Shown: positions 50,453 to 60,525 of the stretch, piece after piece
Position numbering within the stretch: the first letter of the stretch is position 1
How the letters are laid out: every line of letters starts with the position of its first letter
Source of the DNA: Echinococcus granulosus
Lineage: Eukaryota; Platyhelminthes; Cestoda; Cyclophyllidea; Taeniidae
Assembly (NCBI RefSeq): GCF_000524195.1
Contig: NW_020170417.1
Coordinates: 162,893-226,892, forward strand
Direction: 5' to 3'
DNA: 64,000 bases
The notes under the pieces: model-generated
Databases searched by the model: none
Seen by the model: only the letters and a program-made list of their open reading frames with translations
Told to the model about the DNA's origin: nothing
Position numbers and translations under genes: made by a program

Positions 50453-51490
50453 CACTCCGTTGATGTCTTTTACCCAACCCTAGACAATTCGATGTATTTG
50501 TGCTGAAGCGGTTTTAACATTAAATAAAAATTTCGTTAAGTTAATCGTAGGAGCATGTCGACAATGCATATTCTGTTCGAGTATTACGCCTTTCTTCGCT
50601 TTCTGGAAAGTTGTAAGTCACTACATTGGAGGCGACGAAAATTATACTTCACCTTGAAGGCCATCCACCCTGATTTCTACTGCTGGGTGATAAACCCTAG
50701 CGGGGTGGAAGAAGTGCAAATTCTGCAGATGAAGGAATATGTGACCAACCTTAACAGAAGTTTTGAAAATGCCGTCTGGTTTCGGTAACTACCCCAGTTT
50801 CGTGGCCTGAAAGTGAGCTATTAACAGTCGAAGCGACATTAGCCGTAAACCATTTGGAAAAGTTTGTTATACAACTGTCTATTGTGCTCGTATCAAGACA
50901 TCAAATATGTGGACTCTCGGTACCTCCTCCACTTCTCTCTTAGCTGGATAGAATCCTGATAGATTGGGGTGGGCAGCACGTCAAAGAGAAAAGTGCCAAG
51001 GAAGGGTAAACCCGAAGCCCCACCCGCATGGATCAATTTTAAATCCCATTCTCTGTTAGCTGACTGCTTTCAGGCCAGTGTTCCCCCGGCTAGCTATGGG
51101 CACGCATGGTGGCCAGCATATTCCCCTTTTCCCTCACACAGTTTCCAAATCCAGAAAACACAGTCAATTATCATCGCAATTGCGTGGAAATTCGATATCT
51201 GACATGGTTTGTTCGTGGGTGACTCCTTACAGAACCGATTACGCTGTGATTGTTGACGCGTAAGGTTGAATAAGGGTGCGCTCTAAAGGGGAGAGGATAT
51301 GTAATATGTTATGTGTTTAACTCCCGGTTTAAGTAAAAAGCCGCTTAGGCCCTCTGCCATTGTACCTTCACCATGTTGGCTGGCCCCTGGGCCATGCCAG
51401 TAGCCTCAAACCCTACTGTATGTCGAGCATGCATCTCCGGATCGAGTATTACGGCACTTTTCGTCCTCAGGGAGGTCGTGGGGCAGCACT
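50453..51490 (+). mobile_element. Old, diverged TRIM (LTR-type non-coding retrotransposon), full length
   Basis: Read on the plus strand it lines up with the intact TRIM at 55305-56295 (minus). Its 5' LTR, about 50453-50625, ends in TTCTG-CGAGTATTA and CACTACA. TGGAGGCGACG follows at the primer-binding-site position (50627). The internal part shares long blocks, for example GTGATAA-CC-TAG-GGG and GCTATTAACAG then CACTAGCCGT-like sequence. A polypurine tract AAAGGGGAGAGGATA (51285-51299) abuts the 3' LTR (51300-51490), which has TTGTACCT, GGCTGGCC, GGGCCATGCCAGTAGCC, CGAGTATT, TTTTCGTC and GGGGCAGCAC. The outer left boundary is approximate and no target duplication was recognised. An apparent 77-codon frame at 50555-50788 lies inside it and is not a gene. 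Confidence 0.72.
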
Positions 51491-51996
51491 TTTTTATCCC
51501 ATTGATTGAGCACTTGATTCACATTAATTTTTCCTTAGTTCAACTGAGATTGAATCATCTTAAAGTGTGGGAGTGGTGAGCGCTATAATCCAGTCTGAAA
51601 GAGAACCAACCGAGAATTCCCCTTTGCAAGAAATATCGTTAAGAGAAATCAGTCTGAGTTCGTCCAGTCGCTTATCTACGCTATCTTGTCAAAATCCCCG
51701 CCGTTTAATTTACCCTAACACAGACACAGATCATACCCCAAAATAATAAGAACTTAAGCTTTCAAAAGCTCTATTATGCGCTGGTGATGTATTTTGTACA
51801 AATCGTAAAGGTAGGTACGATAATTTTAAGCTATTCAAACATTTACATGTTTCACTTCGCCTCCCCCAACATCCTATTCTAAGCAAAAGTCAACCCATCA
51901 TTCCATCACTTGAAGCCGTTTACAGGAGGCACAAGTCGTTGTTCATTAAATTGGCCGTAGAAAGACAAAAAACATAAATAGCAACACAACTCGAGT
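51491..51996. other. Non-coding stretch, 3' flank of CSN6
   Basis: About 500 bp between the old TRIM and the CSN6 stop codon (minus strand). It probably includes the CSN6 3' UTR, but no canonical polyadenylation hexamer was recognised on the minus strand close to the stop. Confidence 0.45.
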
Positions 51997-54521
51997 TCAA
52001 CCCTTCGTCCCATCCTCCCCAGCCGCCACAACCTCCATCGTGGGCGGTGGGAGCGGCATTTTGAAGGTGGGCCGTAATCGCTGAGAGGTCGTCGTCGTAC
52101 CTATCCCTTGTCCCTTCTCCGAGGCATCCTTGCACGCTGCTACTAACCTCTCCTGACATACCCACAAATGCAGACTCTGAAGGGCCCGCGTCAAACCACC
52201 GAGGAGGGAGCTGAGGCAGACGTCGTTAGCCTGGCGCAATAGAGAGTTCGTCCCATCATCACCACCGCGCATGCTGCTGCCGCCGTCAGCACCGACAGTG
52301 TCGGGGTCGGTGCCCTCGGACTCGAGACAATGGGGGAGACGAGAGAGGAGGGCATGAATTTCGCGCAGTCTGCCAGCGTGCGAAGGCAGCTCGCCATGCA
52401 TCACAGCGTCTACGTAGTCGCGGAGGAGGTGCAGCCGCTTGGAGAGCATCTGTACTGCGTGAAAGTTACCCATTAGACATTCGGCGGTGGGAGAGATATC
52501 GTCTGCACTACTGCCGACGCCGCCACCACTTCCAGTAGCACCACCCGCAGAGGCGTTGACACGAGCCAAATGGTCCACTCCAATGTGCTCAATCGCATCG
52601 TGCGCCAGAGTGTAGGGTATCTATATACAGAAACGATAGAGAACTTCGTAAAACCTTAAGTACTTATGTAAATTATCAAAACAGAAATTTCGAAGAGAGA
52701 TGTAGGGAAAATTGGGGCTGTGTTGATGAGTTATTATTTGTTCCCAAAATGTCCCCATTACGCGTAGTTTCTGCTGAAATACTGAAGGACCATGGTTTAG
52801 TTTTCCTTAACTTCGAAGGAAGAATGAGAAGTTATCTGTTTGTACCTTCTAGTGATGGGGCAGAAAAGGTCAAAAACTTATGTAAGAACACATTTACCGA
52901 AAGGGGAAAAATTTAAGGCCTACATGGAGAAGTATGGCCAAGGTCTATTCCCCAAGATGCCTAGCTTCAAAAGGGATTTTCGAGGTGTTAAAACCGGTAC
53001 TAAGGAAAATGGAATCATGATCAGCAGGCGCTAAATTGACGAGTATAAAAAATTAACATTTTCCTCGAAAATCGCCAGTTTTAATCAATTGTATGCATTG
53101 CCAACCAATTTAAAATATGGTTTATTTATCCGTGGGAGTCAACGCATTTGCACCCTTTTTTAACAACTAAATAAGGCGTTAATTTTACCAATGTGTATAG
53201 TTAATAAAAAAAATTCCATCCGAAAGTCAAGGAGGGATCACTGTCCCAAAGAGATCCCCGTACAGACACTAATCTTAAAACGACGTCGGTTTCACAGCAG
53301 GATAAAATCTGTGTTCGAAAAATTGTCGATTATGTGAGCAGTAAAAAACAAGACAATAAAGCCCAAAGCAATGTTGACTTCTAAAAGTTACCTTTGAATG
53401 GTTAAAAATGGTAGAAAATGGGATATTATCATCGGTTAAAAATAATGCACACAACCCAGAAACCATACTCTTCGAGGAATACAGTTATTGGTAAGTGTCT
53501 GTAACTAGACGCACACCCGTATTGATATTTTACACAAATTCCGACAGGAATATTCATCTCACGATCAACATTTTGACCGAAAATCAAACATGACCTAGAT
53601 TGGGAGTTATGGGACAACTTCTCCCGTAATACAATCGAAATGGTAAGGGGCAACTAGCCAGAAAACACTTTAGCGTACGAAAGCTGTACTTTGTTAAATC
53701 GTGAAAACTGCTTGGATAAATGTCTGTCGTTCAAACAATTCTACAAATACATATAAAAAACCGACTCTGGATTTAAAAAAAAGTGGCTAAGATTCCCCAT
53801 GGAATATGAATACAATGAATAAACGATAAGCATTTATGGTATAGCAGTATAACTTGTTGACTGGCAAGGTTGTTCAAGAATATCGTTTGATATGGTCCGT
53901 AAGATTAGAGCATATCAGTGAAAAGAATCAACCTCTCGAATTTGTAGAATTTAGCTAGACTCACCTGCTTGAAGTCAACACAAGAATCGCTGCCGACTAC
54001 TGTTTCGTACACTCTAATGGGAAGACGTTCGCCTGACTTTTCCAAAGGATTCAGTTTCAATATGATCAACGACTCACTACTTTCAAGGAACTAACAAAAT
54101 GACATAGCAAAGCAAAAAGTCAGCCTACTCTAGAGTTTAAGAGCTTATTTTCTTCAGTAATGGGTCCTCCTGTTGCATACCAACCGATTAAATCCAGTCC
54201 CGGGTACACTTGCTTGAATTGGCCTTCACGAGCGGCAAAGTAATCTCTGTCCACAGTCATGTCTTCATTAACAAGGATTTCGTATGAATTAAATATCTGA
54301 TACTGTGAAAAAAGGGGAATTAAATGACATACCTCGATCTCCCGCCCCCTGTGCTTTCCCAGTAACGCACCGTAAACGACAACAGCAGTGGAATCCAGAG
54401 CCAGCTTCTCTCTCATCCAATGCTCTGACACATTAAGTACCACCAGAGGGTGTATTAAGACCGAAATGTTGTCCTGATTTGAATTGGTATCAACGGGATC
54501 ATTAGGCAAATCAGTATCCAT
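51997..54521 (-). CDS. CSN6: COP9 signalosome complex subunit 6
   Basis: CSN6 is the non-catalytic MPN-domain partner of CSN5 in the signalosome that removes NEDD8 from cullins. Exons (minus): 54333-54521, 54129-54302, 53965-54090, 51997-52620; total 1113 nt, 370 aa, all phase 0. The MPN domain (about residues 20-150) shows VLIHPLVVLNVSEHW, VYGALLGKHRGREIE, EGQFKQVYPGLDLIGWYATG. Exon 3 gives IILKLNPLEKSGERLPIRVY and exon 4 TLAHDAIEHIGVDHLARV, then the helical C-terminal part, all in family order. The JAMM metal-binding His residues are not present as a complete motif, as expected for CSN6. Exon 4 has Gly/Ser and Asp-rich inserts and a diverged C-terminus, making it longer than human CSN6 (327 aa). 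Intron 1 is only 30 nt. The TGA stop is at 51997-51999. Confidence 0.93.
52621..53964 (-). other. 1.3-kb intron 3 of CSN6
   Basis: Bounded by donor GTGAGT (53964) and acceptor ATATAG (52621-52626, minus). AT-rich, with no recognised exon or element. A 64-codon plus-strand frame at 52840-53034 has no family resemblance. Confidence 0.7.
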
Positions 54522-55130
54522 CCCTGGTATTTGCAGCGGCTAGTAGGGCTAAAGATGGTCAATCACACACAACGACCTTGGGTAGTCTTTGTATAATTGG
54601 ATAAAGTGGGAATTTCTGTCAACTGTAATTTATGTCAAAATGAAACTTATGTCAGATGGAATTTAGTTTTTAGCCAAAATAAACCTATTTTTTACACAAT
54701 ACTCGAATGTTTTTATTTTGCTAATTATTAAAGCTAAAACCAAACTTTGCTTTAATTTCATGACATCGAATTATCCCATTTTAGTACAAGCGATACATGC
54801 TTTCATGAATGTAGCTTTGTAGTGAGAAGTGACCTATATAGACGAATCTTACTATTAAACGGAGGCCAATGGCCTCTGGGGCAGCACTAACTGCCGATTT
54901 ATGGCTTCACCTCCCTGTGCGCTCCCACAACACCGTAAAAAAGATGCCCTCCTTTACCAAATCTGCTCTTCCATCAGGGTGGAAGCAGATGCAAGAAAAA
55001 TCGGACCCCTTACACTTGCACCAGCCTTGCCAAATTTTTCCCTTTCGAGAATGACAGACTTGAAAAGTGACTTGAATAAACCAGATCTAACCCTTGATTT
55101 TACCTCAACGACAAAGACATTACAGATCCC
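54522..55130. other. Upstream flank of CSN6, left edge of the gypsy remnant
   Basis: Contains the CSN6 promoter side. About 40 bp at 54943-54985 (AAAAAGATG-CCTCCT-ACC-AATCTGCT) resembles 57221-57256, in direct orientation. This may mark the outer ends of the gypsy-like remnant, but the match is short. Confidence 0.4.
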
Positions 55131-55304
55131 ATGCGCCCTCCCTCTACACCAAATCTCATCCACCGTGGAGTTCAAGAGAGCTGTCACACTGAGTTTGAAG
55201 AAAGTTGTCTCACACTGTTAGAAAGAACAGATACTGGACAGGGAGTTTTTACTTTGCGGCAGAAATTTCGAGAACAAGATGGAAAGTACGCAAGGAAATT
55301 GTAC

Positions 55305-55502
55305 TGTAGCGCCCCGAGACTCCCTTAAGACGAAAGAAGACACAATACTCGGGCAGAATATATATATTCAGCACGGAGAAGGTGTCTGGGCTATTGGCAT
55401 GGCCCAAAAGGCCAGCCCCAGCCAGCGAGGTACAAGGGGGCTAATTCGAAGCACAAAAGTGGCGCCTCACCAATACTGGGGATAAACCACCATCGTATTA
55501 CA
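55305..55502 (-). repeat. 3' LTR of the intact TRIM
   Basis: 198 bp, TG...CA, identical to 56098-56295 except at 55414. It contains a palindromic AATATATATATT box that could serve as a TATA-like core. It is the copy nearest the CSN6 start codon and points the same way as CSN6. Confidence 0.92.
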
Positions 55503-55520
55503 TAGCCTCCCTCCTCTTTT
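55503..55520 (-). promoter_or_regulatory. Polypurine tract of the intact TRIM
   Basis: On the minus strand this reads AAAAGAGGAGGGAGGCTA directly before the 3' LTR, the expected place for the plus-strand primer of an LTR element. The two old TRIMs have related tracts at the same place. Confidence 0.85.
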
Positions 55521-56084
55521 GAGCGTCGTCCTCGGCGCTCCCACTGGTCGACCTCCCGGTTCAGCCATTACAACGTAGTCGGTGCGGTAAAGAAACACCC
55601 ACGAGCCGACCGTGCCAGTCACCAAATTAGCGCGCAACTGAGGGGATACTTGACCTCAACGTCACTGATACTTCTTGGCAGCTTGACTGGATCTGGGGTT
55701 TCGTCCGGTCTGGGGATTTCATTCAGGACGGGGGAACTGCGCCGGCCATCATGCGTGTCCATAGATAGATGCAGGAACACTGGCCTAAAAGCAGATTTGA
55801 GTAAGGAAGTATAAGATTTAAAACAGGTCCATGGGGGACAGTAGGGGAAATCCGTAACGAAACTTCCAGATGGTTCACGGCTAGTGTCGCTTCAGTTGTT
55901 AATAGCTTTTCTGCAGAACACGGGACTGGGAGGGATGCCGAAGGTAGACGTCAACACAAACCCTTCTGTTAGGGGTCATCACCATTCTCCCATCCGTAGC
56001 ATATGTACTTCTTCGGTCCCACTAAGGCTTATCACGCAGAAGTGGAGAATCAGGATACATGTCTTTCAAGATCGGGTTCGCTTT

Positions 56085-56096
56085 CCGCTGCCACCA
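56085..56096 (-). promoter_or_regulatory. Primer-binding site of the intact TRIM
   Basis: Minus-strand TGGTGGCAGCGG starts one base after the 5' LTR end; TGG pairs with a tRNA CCA 3' end. The same position in the old copies reads TGGTGGCGGAG and TGGAGGCGACG. The priming tRNA was not assigned. Confidence 0.78.
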
Positions 56097-56097
56097 A

Positions 56098-56295
56098 TGT
56101 AGCGCCCCGAGACTCCCTTAAGACGAAAGAAGACACAATACTCGGGCAGAATATATATATTCAGCACGGAGAAGGTGTCTGGGCTATTGGCATGGCCCAA
56201 AAGGCCGGCCCCAGCCAGCGAGGTACAAGGGGGCTAATTCGAAGCACAAAAGTGGCGCCTCACCAATACTGGGGATAAACCACCATCGTATTACA
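56098..56295 (-). repeat. 5' LTR of the intact TRIM
   Basis: 198 bp, TG...CA, with GTAC immediately outside. It differs from the partner LTR by a single A/G change at 56207. Confidence 0.92.
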
Positions 56296-57073
56296 GTACC
56301 AATTGGCAAAACCTATGTTTTACGGTCCCTCTTTAAACAGGGTCGAGGGATGGTCAGCAGTACAGTTTAGACACAGAGCCTGCCCGAACATTATGGTCGA
56401 GGTACTTTGCAGCACAGATACTAAAGCGCTGTGGAGAAGCACCAAGGGTTTACCATGGTTCTACGCTACAACGGCTATAACAGCCAACCGTACCAAATGC
56501 ACTTATTGTGAGGCTTTTTGTTTAACCCAGAGGTGCATTATTTTTGCCAGATCTTCGTTACTCACCCCAGATTTAAGAGGCCTGACCTCACAACGATCGC
56601 ACCGTTTCAATCTATGCCCAAAAGTTTCCCAGGAGAGAGAGTGGGCATTAACATCAATGTCCCAGAGTACGTACTGCGGCTGAGAGAAGAGATAGGAAAA
56701 ATTAACACCATAACACGGGAACACTTACGGATGGCATATATCAGACAAGAGTCATTGTGATAAGTGCAGTCAGCCTAGTCTACCGGGAAGGAGACCTACT
56801 ACAACTATGCAGCCTTGTTCCGCCACCTGGAGTACACTGTAAGTTCCGCCATCCTTGGAGCAAGGTTGCAGTCCAGGTGATGAAACTGTATTGTCTGTAA
56901 TACACGACTCCACACGTAGCCATTCACGGTTCATCACACCATAACGCATTCGTATAAAGGCACACTTCTGAATGAATTAGAAGATGAAGTTTGTGTAACA
57001 ACGGAAATACCATATGTGAATATAAGCGTTAAGTGAAGCATCGATGACGGTGCTTAAAAAGATGATGGAGCTA

Positions 57074-57300
57074 TGTAATACGTATTTGCTAGAATGCACC
57101 TTTTCACTGGGAAGCAGTTAGTTTTCATAAACCTGAGTGAACACCATCACTCCTGAAGAGGAAACAAACTCTAAACCCATGTGACTTCTATTATCTGTAG
57201 ACGTTTGTGAAGCTTTTCTATTAAAAGATGGCCTCCTCCACCTAATCTGCTTGTTCCGAAGGCATGAAACCACTGGTGGAGGGGGGTGAGGGGAAGCACT
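57074..57300 (+). repeat. Possible 3' LTR of the gypsy-like remnant
   Basis: Starts TGTAATACG right after a purine tract ending GGAGCTA; the first nine bases equal the start of the intact TRIM LTR on its sense strand. Downstream the resemblance to the TRIM LTR fades. The right end is unknown and 57300 is only a guess. Confidence 0.35.
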
Positions 57301-57956
57301 AAACCCATTCCTCAAAAAAGGAGAGCCATGTGATTTGGAGCAAGCAGAACCTGGAAATAAGCCAAATTAGTTGTCGTGTGGAGCGGAAGTTCAGCCCGAG
57401 GAGATTGGAGCTCCCGTGCAACCAAGCATGCGCTTAAACAACTCTTCTAGTCACCGCGGTAGTTGAACCTGCTTCGCTAGGCCACAAGTAGGTTTGATTG
57501 AAAACGCCGCTTTCTTGCGGTTACCACCACAGCCTTGGTATTCCTCTCATAATCAGTAATTACTTTCATGCGCAATATTAATAGCCAATAAAATGTTCTA
57601 CTCCTCGTACAAATAGACACCTTCGAGATGTCTTGAAGTCAAAAAGTACTAATACGTGATGAATATTTCATAGATATCATGGTGGTTACGTTGCTGTTCC
57701 ATTCCACCTACATTTTTAGATTGTTAAGTGAGAAAAGTTGGTCAGAGGAATAAAGCCCTCATTGCAGGTGATCAAGCTTTATGCGAAGATCCGAAAGTGA
57801 CTCGCCTCGGAGGTGGATTTAATGAGCCTAGTTGCCACCTAAAAGGTTTACTCAGGCAAACATATAAATTCACTTATTAACTTCTTTGCAGTTTGTGAGG
57901 GAAAAGATTTCCAAATCGTGTGATGATGGTTGTTGGTAAGTAGCTTTGCAGACAGT
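57301..57956. other. Non-coding stretch between mobile-element remnants
   Basis: About 650 bp without a recognised gene. It may contain unrecognised parts of the gypsy remnant. Confidence 0.4.
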
Positions 57957-58986
57957 TGTACGCCTTCGTATTTAACCCCGTAAAACGCTTCATGAGATGC
58001 TCCGCCTTTGTATTTTTGCTAAGCAGCAAGGCTGCCGGGCCGTGCCGGCAGTTCTCTGCCCTTCTGCACATCAGCAATGCACATTCTACCTTAGTATTAT
58101 GACTACCTTCGTCCCTAGGAAAGACTTGGGACATAGAAATGGTGGCGGAGTAAAGCGCACCCAGGCCTAATGAATAGCCGCTCTAGTTTCCACTGTTGAC
58201 TGTTAAGCCTTAATTTGACCAAAGAAGGGCATAGGCTGCGGATGGGGAAACATGTGGCGACGACTAACAGAAGGATTGAAAATGACGTCTACCTTCGACA
58301 GCTACACCAGGCTTGAGTTTAGGAGGAATGCTATTAATAGCTGAAGCTGCACTAGCCGTAAACCATCCGCTAACATTCATTTCGGAGCTGCCTCGGGTAC
58401 CCGCACAAAGATGTCATTTGAATAAACACGCGAGATTTCCTCCACCCTTCTACTACCTAAATAGATTTCAGCTAGAGATACGGCTAAACGCAACTAAAGC
58501 GAGGACAAAGTGGAAAGGAGCTGTAGATGCAAAAATGTGTCAGCAAGAGACAATTTTAAGTCTTGTCCTTTATTAAGTGATTTAGCTTATAGACTGGTGT
58601 TTTTACGACTGGCGATGGACGTGCATGATAACACCACATTTCCCAACCCGTAGATTTGCCAAAGGGGAACAGTGGCGTTGCAGTCAGGTATCTCATTTGC
58701 ACGCAAATTCATTTGGTTCATAGTAGTATTTCGGAGTGCGTCAACAGCTTTATGATGGTTGACCAAGGGGAGCGCCTAAGACGACATTCAAAAGGGGAGA
58801 AAGCTATGCAACACTTTGCTTAATTCTTAGTTTATGTTTTGCGTTCACTTTGATATACGTCTTTGTACTTCCATTAGGTGGGAGGGCCATGCCAGTAGTC
58901 CTCAAGCCCCTCTGTACATTGATAATACACATTTCGCCCCAGTATTATGACGCATTTCGCTTTCTTGTATGACTCGGTGCACTGCA
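57957..58986 (+). mobile_element. Old, diverged TRIM, full length
   Basis: Opposite in orientation to the intact copy. The LTRs are about 57957-58137 and 58807-58986; both keep TGCC-G-AG, an AGTATTATGAC block and a TTCG block in the LTR order. A TGGTGGCGGAGTAAAGCGCA primer-site block starts at 58140, matching the intact TGGTGGCAGCGGAAAGCG. The interior shares TTAAGCCTTA, AAGAAG-CATA-GCT-CGGATGGG, CTAACAGAAGG, TGACGTCTACCTTCG and GCTATTAATAGCTGAAGC with the intact copy in the same order. A purine tract CAAAAGGGGAGAAAGCTA (58789-58806) precedes the 3' LTR. The two LTRs differ at many positions, so it is old. End points are approximate. Minus-strand frames at 57877-58134 are spurious. Confidence 0.8.
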
Positions 58987-59679
58987 AAAGGCGTGCTACA
59001 TTTACTACTGAACGCAAGAATAGTAGACGAGTGTTCATAAAAAACCAGCTTTAAGCTATTCGAATTTCAACTAACAGTTTAACTAACGATTTGATATTCC
59101 ACTTTAATGCATATATAACTGCATTTTTTTCACAAGATATACACTGCTTTTTTCTTCTAATGGGTCCTTGCATAAGTTTCCGGTTTAAAACTGATATGGG
59201 CTGATTATATCCATTTTTATTTTCCATCACTTGATTTTATTTGCCCTGACTACTTTTAAGCTCTGATTCTGATTCAATCCTTATTTTGATTCCCAAACCA
59301 ATTAAATGACCCCGGCGTAAATTATTCTACAGACTATGTGAGATTAATTATTTTGCAAAACAACTTTATTACATTAATATGCGAATATTGCAGTTATTAA
59401 ACAATAACTATTTCATGGCGATTTATCAATTGTGTTGCAATGATTGCTCTAGGAACACATATTCGACTATCATTGCTATCTAGAGTACAGGTAGATTAAA
59501 ATACTTAATTAGTGATTTGAGATTATTTACTTGCGTGGTAATTGGCAATGCGAACTAACGTAATGGGAAACTTCAATAAAGTTCTGTGGCAGAAACTGAC
59601 TCACATGAATGCTATTTTGACCTATCTTGTTCTTGTTTAAAGTGGTGCTCAAACACTTACGCAGTAAATCCGATCAAGC
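58987..59679. other. Upstream region of RPS8
   Basis: AT-rich, non-coding, no repeat recognised. It must hold the RPS8 promoter. An ACTTACGCAG at 59655-59664 just before the start codon could be a trans- or cis-splice acceptor; this is unproven. Confidence 0.45.
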
Positions 59680-60512
59680 ATGGGTGGGGCTCTTTCGCAT
59701 TTGATGTTTTATTCGTTTAGCGCAAAAATGTTGACACACTAGGCGTGCAGATCTAAGTAATCTATCTTGTTTTCGTTGAATTACGGCTTTATTTTTTTGT
59801 CTGATTCGATTATTTGGCCGAACTTTTCAGGAATCGCGCGCGACAGAATCCACAAAAGAAGCAAGACTGGTGGGCGTCGTGAACGCAATCGTAAAAAGAG
59901 GAAGTTTGAATTGGGTAGACCTGCCGCAATGACCAAACTGGGTCCTCGCCGCATCCACACTGTACGCGTTCGTGGTGGAAATATCAAACTCCGAGCCATG
60001 CGTTTGGACCAGGGCAACTTTAGCTGGCCCACTCAGGCCATTTCGCGCAAATCGCGAATCATCGATGTTGTCTACAACGCTTCGAACAATGAGTTGGTTC
60101 GTACAAAGACTCTGGTTAAGAATGCCATTGTGCAAGTCGATTCCGCCCCTTTCCGTCAGTGGTACGAGGCTCATTACTTGAAGGAGCTTGGTCGTCATCA
60201 TGCCAAAGGGAAGAAGGTCGAAACCACCGAGAACCCTGAGGATGATGTTCTCCTCAAAAAACGCAGTGCCTCTGTCATGAAAAAGTATGAAGCTCGCCAG
60301 AAGCTGCCCCAAGCTACTCTTTCTGAAAACCTCAAGGAGCAATTCATGTCTGGCCGCCTCCTGGGTAAGGATGTGATCTTGCTATTAAATTGCACCTCTT
60401 AGCCTGCATTTCCTCCCGTCCCGGTCAAGTCGGTCGTTGCGACGGATACATCCTTGAAGGTAAAGAGTTGGAGTTCTACTCTAGGAAGTTGAAGGCTAAA
60501 AAAGCTAAGTAA
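59680..60512 (+). CDS. RPS8: 40S ribosomal protein S8 (eS8)
   Basis: Small-subunit ribosomal protein eS8. Exons 59680-59683, 59831-60364, 60403-60512; total 648 nt, 215 aa (human 208). Exon 1 is only ATG plus one base; its donor GTGGGG and the acceptor TTTTCAG at 59824-59830 rebuild the expected Met-Gly-Ile start. The protein reads [85 protein letters not shown] and, in exon 3, [20 protein letters not shown], then [15 protein letters not shown]. It is collinear with animal eS8 throughout. Intron 2 is 38 nt. It is divergent from CSN6, with the transposon nest between them. Confidence 0.97.
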
Positions 60513-60519
60513 ATCTTGT

Positions 60520-60525
60520 AATAAA
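60520..60525 (+). terminator. RPS8: Polyadenylation signal of RPS8
   Basis: AATAAA eight bases after the RPS8 stop codon (TAA at 60510-60512), consistent with a very short 3' UTR. Confidence 0.8.

Larger units (their letters stand above)
55305..56295 (-). mobile_element. Intact TRIM (terminal-repeat retrotransposon in miniature), Ta-TRIM-like
   Basis: A 991-bp element with two 198-bp direct LTRs (55305-55502 and 56098-56295), each TG...CA ended. I find one difference between them (A at 55414, G at 56207). A 4-bp GTAC target duplication flanks it (55301-55304, 56296-56299). Its sense strand is minus: a primer-binding-site-like TGGTGGCAGCGG starts one base inside the 5' LTR (56085-56096), and a purine tract lies against the 3' LTR (55503-55520). 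The 595-bp interior has no meaningful coding frame. Such non-coding short elements are known from taeniid tapeworms as Ta-TRIMs; family membership is inferred from structure. The near-identical LTRs indicate recent insertion. Confidence 0.9.
55131..57073 (+). mobile_element. Degenerate Ty3/gypsy-like retrotransposon remnant, interrupted by the intact TRIM
   Basis: Plus-strand frames with retroelement character lie on both sides of the TRIM. 55131-55304 and 56300-56683 are open and stay in register if the TRIM and one GTAC are ignored; the part with KYARKLY and SAVQFRHRACP resembles a gag helix region (weak call). 56518-56757, in another frame, has GERVGININVPEYVLRLREE and TREHLRMAYIRQ, like the linker before the integrase C-terminal domain. 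About 56785-56885 reads YREGDLLQL and PPPGVHCKFRHPWSKVAVQV, typical of the integrase C-terminal domain of Metaviridae-type elements. Frameshifts and the missing protease, reverse transcriptase and RNase H show it is dead and internally deleted. A purine tract at 57056-57073 abuts an LTR-like start TGTAATACG at 57074. Confidence 0.6.

Noticed and set aside
50555..50788. Plus-strand 77-codon frame
   Set aside because: Lies across the 5' LTR end, primer site and interior of an old TRIM; the equivalent interior in the intact copy is not open.
55279..56278. Two near-identical 60-90-codon frames ending AAPHQYWG-like
   Set aside because: They are translations of the two identical LTRs of the TRIM, not duplicated genes.
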